Source: Macrosoma leucophasiata (Eukaryota > Arthropoda > Insecta > Lepidoptera > Hedylidae). From it: a stretch of 64,000 bases of DNA. Position 1 is the first letter of the stretch, and every line of letters starts with the position of its first letter. A program made the translations under genes and the position numbers. Shown piece by piece: positions 10,793-21,071 of the stretch. The notes under the pieces are model-generated. The model was not told the origin of the DNA. It saw only the letters and a program-made list of their open reading frames with translations, and ran no database searches. The stretch is taken from positions 19,885,501-19,949,500 of the forward strand of contig JAWQUS010000008.1 of NCBI GenBank assembly GCA_036365455.1. Reading direction: 5' to 3'.

Positions 10793-11580
10793 CTCGATCA
10801 GCGCCAAAATAGTGTACACGGTTCGTTTGTAGAAACGACACGAATTCTTACATAGGACCGGTGACTTTTCTTGTCGTGTACAAGAGGCCTTATGTTTTCG
10901 CAACCTAAGTCCGTACCATGACGTCTTATTGCGATACAGTTTAGGCGCTTCCAAAATCTTGTTTCATTTGTCTTATAGACAGCGCGTATGATGAAATAAG
11001 ACAAAGCTAAAAGTGTTTCAGTATAGGTTCACAATAAAAGGTCACGGTACGTTACGTATAAATTGTAAATCCATCCAGATAATCAGGTGCTAGAGATTGC
11101 TAAATTAAAGGGATGTTACTCACTAAACTTATCTGCCGCGATAATCGTTCACGTCACGTTGTGATTATATCTCAGAGGTAGGACTATAGGGTTATATTGC
11201 AATACAGGCTGTCCCGACGAACTTCGTATCGCCTTAGTGGTATAAATAATATCACGACCTTATTATCTGAACTCTAGAATATACACAAAACATACAAACC
11301 GGTGAAGACAATTCGAAGAAGTTTGGTTACACACACCGTGTTCCTGTGAACAAACTTCGTACTTCGCATCTGGACTTCACCAAATCTCCGCTCCAAGCTG
11401 GAGTGTCGAGATTACTTATCTGTATTTTACGTAGACCACAACGAATCTCTGCTCCCGACTCTAGATTCGGCAATTTATTTTTCCTTTGTATATTTATGAG
11501 ATTAATAGTAGACCCTTATTATTAAAATTGTGACTTGGAGGTAGGAAAGTGAGAAAGTTGAGCTTATATGCTTTATCTTA
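10793..11580. other. Intronic sequence, mostly unrecognised
   Basis: A Helitron-like scrap (GACGAACTTCGTATCGCC, about 11215) is the only feature seen. Confidence 0.35.
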
Positions 11581-11925
11581 AATAATAATATATAGAGAAT
11601 GATACGTCCTTGATACGTCCCACTGCTGGGCACGAGTATCTCCCATTTTTCGGGGTAAGTATGGAGCTTACTTCACTCCAATGAGAGTTGGTGGAAATAC
11701 GAGTTAGTAGCCAACCCGCTGTCGGATGTTTTCAAATCGCCCATGAGACCTCCAACAAGGTTTAACGACCGCTGTCTATCGATAGAAACCGGGACCGACG
11801 GCTTAACGTGCCCTCTGAAGCACGGAAACGTGCATTTTAATTTTGCCACTAGCGGTCACCCATCACACACTCGACCGCGCCCTTATCGCACAACCGAGTA
11901 GATATCTACGCGCTTCATATTTAGT
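11581..11925 (-). repeat. 5S-rRNA-headed SINE (family D)
   Basis: Minus-strand copy with an (ATT)n tail at its left end. The 5' part includes GCGCGGTCG..GTGATGGGTGACCGCTAG, which resembles the internal promoter region of 5S rRNA. Six copies or fragments in the window. Confidence 0.75.
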
Positions 11926-11957
11926 ATTTATGAAAAGCTTATAATGATGTATTTCAG

Positions 11958-12041
11958 GTACAGATAAGTTGACTGGTGGACTCGGTAAAGGATACTCCAC
12001 ATCCACACTAACCGATACACTACGAGCTTCAAAATGTACAG
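11958..12041 (+). CDS. Host gene, 84-nt cassette exon
   Basis: Flanked by tttcag (11952-11957) and ACAG/gtgagt (GT at 12042). In the phase left by the exon ending at 308 it is fully open: 28 codons reading TDKLTGGLGKGYSTSTLTDT then LRASKCTG. Phase 1 on both sides, so it can be included or skipped without changing frame. Low-complexity Thr/Ser/Gly composition resembles the end of the upstream exon and the exon at 54485. No family recognised. Matching phase and two good splice sites support it. Confidence 0.7.
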
Positions 12042-12211
12042 GTGAGTGCTTTATTGTTTAAAACATACTGGAAACAAATCTACTCAAACAACGATAGAAT
12101 CTTACTACTATTATAAACGTGAAAGTAGGTATGGATGTTTGTTTGTTTGTTATTTTGATTGCGCGGCTAAAGCGGCTGTACGATGAAATTTTGTACACAA
12201 GTAGAGGAGGT

Positions 12212-12601
12212 GAGGTTTTGGCGGGAACCTTGAAAGAGGCATTTGGTGCTTTTATTTTATTTCATTTTCTTGGTGTATTTTAAAGTTATATTGAATAAAG
12301 TTGGTGGCATTTTGTTTGATATAGGTTTATTACAGTGCCCGTGTATTGTGAAATAGAATAACAGTGCGAAAACACGACCTTTCAGGTTGCCTCCAAAACT
12401 TCATTGTAAATGTTCTGGTAAAGTAGCCATCGCTTTACTCGACTTAACTTGACTGTAACTCACTTGACTGAGATAACTTATATACTTGATACTTACATAT
12501 TATACTAACTTTGACGCTGCTTAAATAAATACGAAATATCGTTTTACTTGACACTGGCAATATGCGTAATAACGATGCCATAATAACAAAAAAAAAAAAA
12601 A
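12212..12601 (+). mobile_element. Polyadenylated retroposon (family R), 390 bp
   Basis: Starts GAGGTTTTGGCGGG and ends ACGATGCCATAATAAC plus a run of A. Flanked by the 10-bp direct repeat TAGAGGAGGT (12202-12211, 12602-12611). A second copy lies at 61447-61819 with a different duplication. No tRNA or 5S boxes seen, and no open frame. Either a SINE of unclear origin or retroposed noncoding RNA. Confidence 0.8.
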
Positions 12602-12609
12602 TAGAGGAG

Positions 12610-12648
12610 GTATGTATGGCTGTAAGACAAAGGATACTTCTTATTCAG
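12610..12648 (+). other. Perfect AG/GTAAGT site: recursive splice point or microexon end
   Basis: cttcttattcag/gtaagt is a strong acceptor fused to a consensus donor at 12648/12649. As a microexon, 12610-12648 would be 39 nt, phase 1 to phase 1, open (MYGCKTKDTSYS), but its acceptor would follow the poly-A tail and TSD of the retroposon and lacks a pyrimidine tract. A zero-length recursive site fits better. Confidence 0.35.
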
Positions 12649-12889
12649 GTAAGTAATTAAGGTAACATTTCACCCGTGCGAAGCCTGGGTAGACCGCTAG
12701 TACTTTGATGAAAAATAGGAACAGCACAACCGGAATATTCTTTTATATACCTGTTTCGGGATGTTATGTCGGGAGCTATTTCTTCTATAGTGTTCAGGGT
12801 AATTTCGTTGCTGTTAGTACGTATGGTAAATTGTATACCCAGTATTGTCTTACTACTAATTGCATTAACTACAAGCTTGTTCCATTTCA

Positions 12890-13178
12890 TTTTTTTTTTT
12901 ATATTTTAAAAGTGGCAAACAAGCATACAGTTCACATTGATGTTAAGTGATGACTGCAGCCTATAGACACCCACACAATGACCAGAGGTAAAAATGCAGA
13001 TGCGTTACCACTCCTGAGGCCTAAGGTGTTATGCATCTGTGCCGGAAATTACAGGGCCGTACATTACCACCTGACCGGAACACGATAGTGCTGAACACTA
13101 CCATTTAGCGGCAAGTATATTAGGTAATGCGGTGGTGCCTACGCCCGCGAGCTCCGTCACTGGAGCTCTACCACCAGT
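12890..13178 (-). repeat. Bm1-like SINE
   Basis: Full-length minus-strand copy; left member of an inverted pair with 13285-13573. Confidence 0.8.
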
Positions 13179-13284
13179 TATTGCATGTTTGTTATTTAAT
13201 CTCGGGACTATAACTGTATGAATTTGGTGAAACCTACAGCTGTAACACCATGGTTATATGGTTATTTCCGTAAATTTAAATTTT

Positions 13285-13573
13285 ACTGGTGGTAGAGCTC
13301 CAGTGACGGAGCTCGCGGGCGTAGGCACCACCGCATTACCTAATATACTTGCCGCTAAATGGTAGTGTTCAGCACTATCGTGTTCCGGTCAGGTGGTAAT
13401 GTACGGCCCTGTAATTTCCGGCACAGTGGCATAACACCTTAGGCCTCAGAAGTGGCAACGCATCTGCATTTTGACCTTGGTCTTTGTGTGGGTGTCTATA
13501 GGCTGCAGTCATCACTTAACATCAATGTGAACTGCATGCTTGTTTGCCACTTCAATAACATAAAAAAAAAAAA
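13285..13573 (+). repeat. Bm1-like SINE
   Basis: Full-length plus-strand copy with a 12-nt A-tail, about 95% identical to 12890-13178 and separated from it by about 106 bp. Confidence 0.8.
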
Positions 13574-13994
13574 TTATAACATTATTTCCTAAGACTTCTG
13601 TCTCGTAGGTATTTATAAATAACTAATGGTGCCCGCGACTTCGTCTGCGCAGGATTGGTATTATATTATCCACAATATCTTCATAAATTGTAGCTTATGT
13701 GTTATTCCGATGTATAAGCTATATTATTGTAAAGTTTCATTGAAATCCATTCAGCAGTTTTTACGTGGAAGAACAACAAACATCCATCCATACATACAAA
13801 CTTTCGCGTTTATAATATTACAGTGATTATACATAAACGGTATTACGATTATACATAATTATTTATTACTAAGACAACGACGCAACGCTCGCTTATCGCA
13901 ATGTTCTGGGCAGGTTGCGCGAAATAGATTTTGTACTTCGAGCACCAAATTCAGTGTACTTAAAATTATTTTGTAAATTATTCCAATCAATTCC
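13574..13994. other. Intronic sequence, scrap of Helitron-like repeat
   Basis: GCCCGCGACTTCGTCTGCGC at about 13632 and AAATCCATTCAGCAGTTTT at about 13744 are typical interspersed-repeat phrases. Nothing else seen. Confidence 0.35.
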
Positions 13995-14161
13995 ATGGTG
14001 GCAGCAGCGCCATCTATTTAGGGTAAAAGCGACTTCTTTACGATATTCAATAAACTAAAGGGTAAAAGCGACTTCAATTCGATATTCAATAAACTGCAAA
14101 GTTTATTATATCGGTTGCCTAACTCGCATAGTGAGGCAATAGATGGCGCTGCTGCCACCAT
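13995..14161. repeat. MITE-like element with perfect 24-bp terminal inverted repeats
   Basis: The ends ATGGTGGCAGCAGCGCCATC.. (13995-14018) and its exact inverse (14138-14161) flank a two-unit tandem repeat of 39 bp (14022-14060, 14061-14099). The same end motif occurs at about 60880. Confidence 0.7.
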
Positions 14162-14365
14162 AAGGTAATGCAATAAATGTGAAGGAAAGATTTGACAAAT
14201 CGGACAGGACTTCGGTAGCTCAGTTGGAAGAGCGGCTGGACTAAATTCCCAGTGGCCGCGAGTTCGAGTCTCGCCTGAAGTCAAATTTTTCTTTCCATTT
14301 TTCTTAAAAATAATATATTTCACAAGCATGTGTTAATGCGAAATAATATAAAACAATAATTGTGG
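14162..14365 (+). repeat. tRNA-derived SINE (family F)
   Basis: At 14210-14282 a tRNA-like unit: ACTTCGG/CTGAAGT acceptor, D-arm GCTC..GAGC, perfect T-arm GCGAG-TTCGAGT-CTCGC. It is followed by TCAAATTTTTCTTTCC and a body ending AATGCGAAATAATATAAAAC. Confidence 0.75.
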
Positions 14366-14515
14366 TTTTTACTATTTCCCTTCAATTTCTTCATATTTTC
14401 TTACCTTTTAAACCTTCCCTGGACTTCCAAAAATCATTCAAAACTAAAATTCGTTAAATCGGTCCCGTCGTTCTTGAGTTTTAGCGAGACTAACAAACAG
14501 CAACGCTTTTTATAT
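14366..14515 (-). repeat. Helitron-like fragment (family H)
   Basis: Homologous to the 5' half of the elements at 47601-48109; includes GTTTTAGCGAGACTAACAAA. Confidence 0.6.
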
Positions 14516-14583
14516 ATTTAAATTATTATATTACACAATGTCTTTTTCAGATATATTACTTACCTTACTTGTTTACACTTACC

Positions 14584-14868
14584 GGGTGGTAGAGTTAAAG
14601 TGTAGGAGCTCGAGGGCGTAGGCACCACCGCATTACCGAATCTATCTGTCGCAAAATGGTTGTGTTCAGCGCTATCGTGTTCCGGTTAGATGGTAATGTA
14701 TGGCCCCGTAATAACTTATCACAGAGACATAACATCTAAGATCTCAGGGGTGGCAACGCATCTGCATTTTGACATCTCGTGTTTATGTGAGTGTTTATAG
14801 GCTGCAGTCATTACTTAACAACAATGTGAACTGCAAATTTTTATGCCACCTTCTTTACATAAAAAAAT
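14584..14868 (+). repeat. Bm1-like SINE, diverged subfamily
   Basis: Carries GGTTAGATGGTAATGTATGG where other copies have GGTCAGGTGGTAATGTACGG. Ends TTACATAAAAAAA. Confidence 0.7.
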
Positions 14869-15261
14869 ATTAGGTACGTTATTTCAAATTTTTAGTTTTG
14901 TCAACGACCACAATAATGAAATATGATTATTCACGAGCCAACAAAACCTAAACACAAGTGCTAACACTAAGTTGCGTGGACAACATGGGGCACAGTGAAA
15001 AGTCTTTGTTTACCATCAGAATGGCACAACGCCGAGGTGCAAGGAAGGAAACCCCTTGACACCACAATTTCTCTGAACAGAGCGCGGAGGCCAAAGGGAA
15101 AGAAAAGTTTGTTGCTCAACAGTTTATTTTCAAAAGTTAAAACCTGGGCCGCGACTAATGCTCAACTTCCATGAGTTGAAAAACAACTGTGAGCTACTTT
15201 ATGAATAAAATAAAAGCTATTTTGAATTGAGTAAATATTTTTACTTGTGATAGAGTTAAAA

Positions 15262-15290
15262 TGGGATGCCTTTAGAATAAAGGCATCCCA
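15262..15290. repeat. Perfect 13-bp-stem, 3-nt-loop hairpin
   Basis: TGGGATGCCTTTA, loop GAA, then the exact inverse. Role unknown. Confidence 0.6.
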
Positions 15291-16141
15291 AGTTAGGTAT
15301 TAAAGAAAGAAAAGAGAATGAAACAATATGTATGTGACATTGTTACTTTTGAAAGGATCTTTAAGTAACACAGAAAATGTGTCTAAATTAATTGATTGGA
15401 ATAAACCATGCCTACAACTCTAAAGCAAGTAATTTTTAAGAATTATATGGTACAGTACTGTCAAAAACAAATATATACAAATACAAATATAACAATATTT
15501 AACTGAAAAAATATTGTAATTTTCCATTTTGTGTGCCCCCAATCAGAAGTTTCAACATTTAATCGCGCCACGAAGCATAATAATATGCCTTTGATAGTAC
15601 ATAGTTAACTTTTAATTGCTTCACTGATGGATCCGATCTTTTGAGTTCACGCTCTGTCTAACCCACTCCAATTGCTTTGTGAATGCGACAATTTTGCTCT
15701 GTTTTTTGCATAATTTAGTCCCTATTTTAAAGTTTATGATCTTTGATGTAGACTCGAGGGGAAAATTTACTATAACTCCACCTTTCTGATACAACGATAA
15801 AGGAGATTATTATTATCTTCAGTTAGTATGGCCAGTTATTGAAACTCGAGATAATGCGAGTCATAAAGAAATGGTATTCGAAAGATTTCAATTTTGTTGC
15901 CGCGCTGGTACACTTCCATATGCTGATAAAATATCACACAAGTCCCCTGATCTAAAGCGAAATATTCAATGAACTTATATTAGAATTAATATTTTATATT
16001 ATCGTCGGGACATAATGACCCCTTGACCTATAAGTAATTGAAAAAACCTTAGGTATGCCATTGTGGTACCACTACGGATCTTTTCTTTGAAACAGGTTCA
16101 ATAATTCGTAATCGGTCAATGTGCAAGGAAAAATATTGATT

Positions 16142-16266
16142 TTGCACCAAATGAGAACGTCCTTTTTTCATACTGCTAAAAATCGAATAACAGAAAATTA
16201 CATGAGCACTAAATGAGAATCTCCTTTTTTCATACTTTGGAAAATCGAATAATAGAAAATGTATTT
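16142..16266. repeat. Two-unit tandem duplication, about 62 bp each
   Basis: The units begin GCACCAAATGAGAACGTCC and GCACTAAATGAGAATCTCC and share CCTTTTTTCATACT and AAAATCGAATAA. Confidence 0.6.
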
Positions 16267-17039
16267 AAAAATAATTCGACTGGTTGTAAAAGTCTGTGAC
16301 TAAACTTTAGCACGCGTCGTCACATGTTCCTTTATAATTAAGAGCTCTCGGGGTCTCGTCGAGTGCTCGGGGACCAATTCAATTCGATACGGTCCCTGAG
16401 GGCAATAGCCCTAATGTTTTGTTCACAAACAAATTACGTAGATTTTAAAAATCTAATACTAATTGAAGATTGAGGTTTAGTTATTTCGTTAGAGAATAGA
16501 AATTAAATCAGATATTGAATTGTGTGGGAAATAAATGACTTTGTCGTTGAAATATAATAATATAAACTGACAAAAAGTATCTTAATTTTTATCATTCATT
16601 ATTATAAAAATTTTAATTGGAAAGGTACTTTTTTAAAAAAGTATAATTATTGTAAAAAAATATACAAGCATATTTTGTTAGGTCAATTGTCAACTTATAT
16701 CTTGATATATAATTTCTAGATATACAGTAGAGATACCTACCGGTATGTTCTAGGTATTTCCCACAGTTATTATTTAATTGTTCCGTACCATTCCAATAGT
16801 GAAGTCTGTCTTGGCACTTTTCAGTACGTAATTTTTATTTCATAACATTTGCCAATTTTGATAGCTATTACCCAGGATCCCCAGGATAATAGACGTGGCC
16901 AGTCAACATGATTATTATCAGAATTATAATTTGTTTATCTTTGTTATGAATTAGGTAGTATTAACACCTAAATAACCGATTAAAGACTAATATCTTAACT
17001 CATACGGATCAAAGAATACGACTTTATATATATAGAATA

Positions 17040-17273
17040 TGACGTGATACTGCAGCTTATAGACACCCATACAAAGACCAGAGGTCAAAATGCAGATGTG
17101 TTGCCACTCCTGAAACCTTAGTTGTTATGTCACTGTGATAAGTTATTACGGAGCCGTACATTACCATCTAACCGGAACACGATACTGCTGACTACCATTT
17201 GGCGGCAGATAGATTAGGCATTGCGGTGGTGCCTGCCTCCTGGAGATCGTACACTGGAACTCTACCACCAGTA
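17040..17273 (-). repeat. Bm1-like SINE, truncated
   Basis: Minus-strand copy lacking the 3' end; ends AACTCTACCACCAGT. Confidence 0.7.
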
Positions 17274-18124
17274 AAAATTAAATTGATTTTTAAATACATT
17301 ACTTGTCCATCATTGATAAATAGCTAAAGCATAAGGGATAAAGTCATCATTAAAAGTTTCTCACGCATCTTCGTCAATGATAAAAGCTAACAGTTAATTT
17401 GTTGCCGTGACAAATTAAGCGATAGCTGGTCCCTGGTCCGCCCCACCAGTTAATGCGCACCCGGAACTAAATGCAACATTGATTGACTGTTCATATAGAG
17501 GGGAGGTCGGAGGAGGTCTGTTTTGATTACGCATCGATACTTGTGCAAATATGTTTGACGAAATGCGAGAAATAATTCTGACGACAACGGATTTCACTTA
17601 CTTACATTTACCGGTTCACTAACGTTTCACCGAGAAAAGTTACGCCAATCTTAATTTCAAAACCAACGTTTTGTACACTTTTCATTCCATAAATACATAA
17701 TTCTGCAAATGTATCATTTCGCAACTCAACGATTCTTATACGAATTATTTCGCAAACATATCATTACGTAAATGTTTAAAATAATAATCAATACTGTCAA
17801 CAAAAAAAAAAGTGATGAGTTATGAAATGATGAATTATTTGTAATAATCTGTTTGCCAAGTGAATTATTTATGTAGTGATGTAATTGTAGGAAAGTTGCG
17901 ATGTGAAACGAAATCGTTGCGAAACGTTGGTTTTAAAATGAAGAGTTTTGAAACGTTTGTCAGTGAAATGAACGGGTACCACATTTACCATTATCACAGT
18001 CACCATACATGTATAATTTAAGTGCAACTTGACAGTGCTTAACAATACCATTCGGAGACAGACAGTAGTAATAGAGTATAGTGGTGCCGATGGTGGTGGT
18101 GATCGCTATACCCTCTTCCCGAAG
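17274..18124. other. Intronic sequence, nothing recognised
   Basis: No coding signal or repeat match. Confidence 0.35.
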
Positions 18125-18771
18125 CCGTTCAGACCGAAAAAAAAACCGGGCAAGTGCGAGTTCGACTCGCGTGGTGAGGGTTCCGTAATTTAAATAAATA
18201 TTTTCGAAAATATTACAGATTTAAAATGCAGGGACATAGCGGTTACGGTGGTACTGGCAGGGGGGGTTATATTATTAAGAATTTTCGATTTAATTTGAAT
18301 ACTCAAACTTCTTATAGGTTTTCCAGTAATCTATAGGCAAAGAACTATTTTCCACATTTTTTTCAAAATTTTAAGTTCAGTAGTTTCGGAGATAGGGGGG
18401 GAGGAATGGTCAATTTTCGTCGTTTTTCTTAAATAACTTCAAATTTGTTAATACAAAAAAATAATTAAAAAAATATTTCTGAGATGCTGACAACAACTTC
18501 TTTCATTTGATATGTCACACGACACAGTTTACGAATTTTTTTTTTTAATTTTCTGTTTTACCCCCCGAAAGTGGCCCCCCTGGTTAAAATTTATTATTTT
18601 ACTTGACGTGTTCATTTTTGGGTCACCAATTTACATATATTCATCAAATTTCAACTCAATCGGTCCAGTAGTTTCGGAGCAAATTGGCTGTGACAGACGG
18701 ACAGACAGACAGACGCACGAGTGATCCTTTAAGGGTTCCTTTTTTCCTTTTAAGGTACGGAACCCTAAAAA
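18125..18771. repeat. Interspersed element ending in GGGTTCCGTA / TACGGAACCC
   Basis: The inverted termini AGGGTTCCGTAA (about 18169) and GGTACGGAACCCT (18755-18767) enclose about 590 bp with ATCGGTCCAGTAGTTTCGGA and a (GACA)n tract. A very common lepidopteran repeat type; class not certain. Confidence 0.6.
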
Positions 18772-20284
18772 AGACTATAAACTAACAATACTTAAATATA
18801 AGGAATTTAATAGTATTCATTGAAAAACTATACTGCCCCATTTATGCAAAAAATGAATTTAATTAATGTAACCTTGAAGCCGGCTCTTTAACTTTCTAAT
18901 TTGTCGTAGAGCTTTCGTAGCCGAACGCTACGGAGCGTAGCCGCCTGTTGTACCCGAAGATTTCGTAATAGTCAATAGCATTTAGTGGTCATTCATTGTT
19001 TTGATTGTACTAAATCAATATGGGTAGAAATGAAGAAATACACATTAAATCTCAAATGTCGTAGAAAAAGTAATTTACTATGAAAGTTTCTATGCTGGAC
19101 CTATACTTATATCTAGGCAACTAATAAATATATAACAACATTTTAACATTGTAGATATTCGTAAATGTTAAAACATTTACTCAAATCATATTTTATCATA
19201 CAAATACAATGCGGAGGTAGCGTATTATAAAAATAAATATTAGATCAACGAATAAAACTACAACGGGGTAGCATCAGTTCACAAGTGAAACACGACAATT
19301 ATCGAATTAAGTCTACCCTAAAATACTGACGAGCATGCTCTTTGTACTCGATGAGAAAAAATCAGAATGATATACGCTTGTCACCGCAAATTGCGAGCGT
19401 TTGCGATACCGCACGCGTGAAGATTCGATATGCATTGGGGTCGATTGGACCCCAACACTCGAGCGTATCGTTTATGATGAACATGATGATAATCTTGTAT
19501 GATTATTTATCGAGAACTTTAATCAATCTGGATTCACCGCATAATTAAATGTTATTATGTTCTGCTGATCATTTTTACGAATACTGCCAACAACTAAAAT
19601 TTACAATGAATGATTTTAGAAATAAAGGTTATTTATTTGTATGTTTTGGGTGAATTTATATGAATTTACATATGATGTAAGCATATGCTCACATTTTTGT
19701 ATTTCACTTCTTTTTCATCTCAGAGTTTGAAGGCTTTAAATATTTAAATAATGCAGGAAGCTATTGCTACAATTGTATAATAAAAATAAAGCAAAAGTAT
19801 CGTAATTATTTAGTGATTAAGCTTACTCGTCTGTATAAAACAAAATAATAAAATAAACATAATAAAATAAACGGACGCGTTAAATGCCAGTGTTGAAGAA
19901 AAAAACATAGCAAACAGTTCACAGTAGCAAACAATGAGCCATAATCTGAGAATGAGAGTTTACAAACTAACCGAGAATCGTGATCCCTTTAACCCCACCC
20001 CCAGCAAGTTTTATTGCCCGAGACAGAGTTAACAAAATTAATGGCTCAAATTTCTACACCCGTAATGAATACATAGGAGGGATACTGAATAAATCATTGT
20101 AACGTTGCATTTCGGACGATGCTGCCTGTTTGTGGTGTAAGTTGCAAGCGAATGCGAATGATAATTTGGGGAATACCATAACAGCAGTGGAAATTTGATT
20201 TCCGATTACTTTTTGTGAATATTTCATTTTCAACTTTAACTTCATTAGACAAATAAAGGTTTTGCATATTTCAATAAGTTTAAA
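18772..20284. other. Intronic sequence, nothing recognised
   Basis: AT-rich; no coding frame and no repeat shared with the rest of the window. Confidence 0.35.
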
Positions 20285-21071
20285 ACTGTAATAATAATAA
20301 TAATGAGGGGGCAGAGCAGCTTGTGGCGAGCTGTTGGTGAGTAGCGACACCACCCCCTACCATCATCTCGAGTTCTTCCGAGAGAACTGGGCTCCGCCTC
20401 GTCCGCCACACAGAGGTACGGCCGGACAGAGCATCAGGTCTCTCACCTCTGGCTTGCCTTCATTGGCCGGTCAGAGTGGGGCGCTAGAGGTATGGCATTT
20501 GCAGAAATTTAGATAATAGGCTGTTGTCTAAATTTCTGAAAGAGCCATACACTCGGGGGTGGAAGTGTCTAAAGGCATAATAGCGGGGAAGCCCGCTCCG
20601 AGCTCGAGATTACTCGCTCGTGATGGTGAAACCGGGGCCACACCTCTCGACACCCCCAGCCTCTCTCAACAGTGTTGCCCCCTGTCGACCATCGGGTTGC
20701 CTGTTTGGGGAGCCCACCAAGGAGAGGCGAGTCACCACCTGCCTAAAGTAGGATTCGATAATGTGAGATGTTGAATATAGGCAGGTGCCGGATCTCACTC
20801 CATAGGCCCAGCCAGCTAGTCCCCCCAGTTCACCCACATAGCCCAAAGTTTGGCAAATCACTTTTCATTACAATAGTCCCATTATATTCTGCGGGGTCTG
20901 TCTGTGCCTGTATTAACTATTGATGCAGTCAGAGAGAGGTCCCGCCGAATATAACCCATTACAAAGTAGATCAAAATTCTCGTAAGGGCCTCTACGTGTT
21001 GGACCCCCCATGTCCCCGCGCAAGCCTGACAAAGGTCCGGGGTTCAAATTGGACCCCGTGCTGACGAGAGA
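20285..21071 (-). repeat. GC-rich LINE 3'-end-like block
   Basis: Starts at (AAT)n and is markedly GC-richer than its surroundings. Includes a 29-bp-stem hairpin (20490-20550). The sub-segment TATTAACTATTGATGCAGTC (about 20909) recurs at 48775-48830. Probably the untranslated end of a non-LTR element; no protein remains. Confidence 0.45.
20490..20550. repeat. 29-bp-stem hairpin
   Basis: GTATGGCATTTGCAGAAATT.. and its inverse flank a 3-nt loop with four or so mismatches. Confidence 0.6.

Larger units (their letters stand above)
309..11957 (+). other. Host gene intron of about 11.6 kb
   Basis: The donor is gtgagt at 309. The acceptor is a short pyrimidine stretch ending tttcag at 11956-11957. 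It contains only repeats and unannotated sequence, itemised below. Confidence 0.7.
14869..17039. other. Low-repeat intronic stretch
   Basis: No coding frame. It contains a perfect hairpin (15262-15290), a diverged 62-bp tandem duplication (16142-16266), and a GC-richer patch at 16340-16420. The longest repeat-poor stretch of this intron. Confidence 0.4.

Noticed and set aside
10580..11004. 124- and 68-codon minus-strand frames
   Set aside because: The first is mostly family-C repeat shared with 5208-5414; the second has no coding sign.
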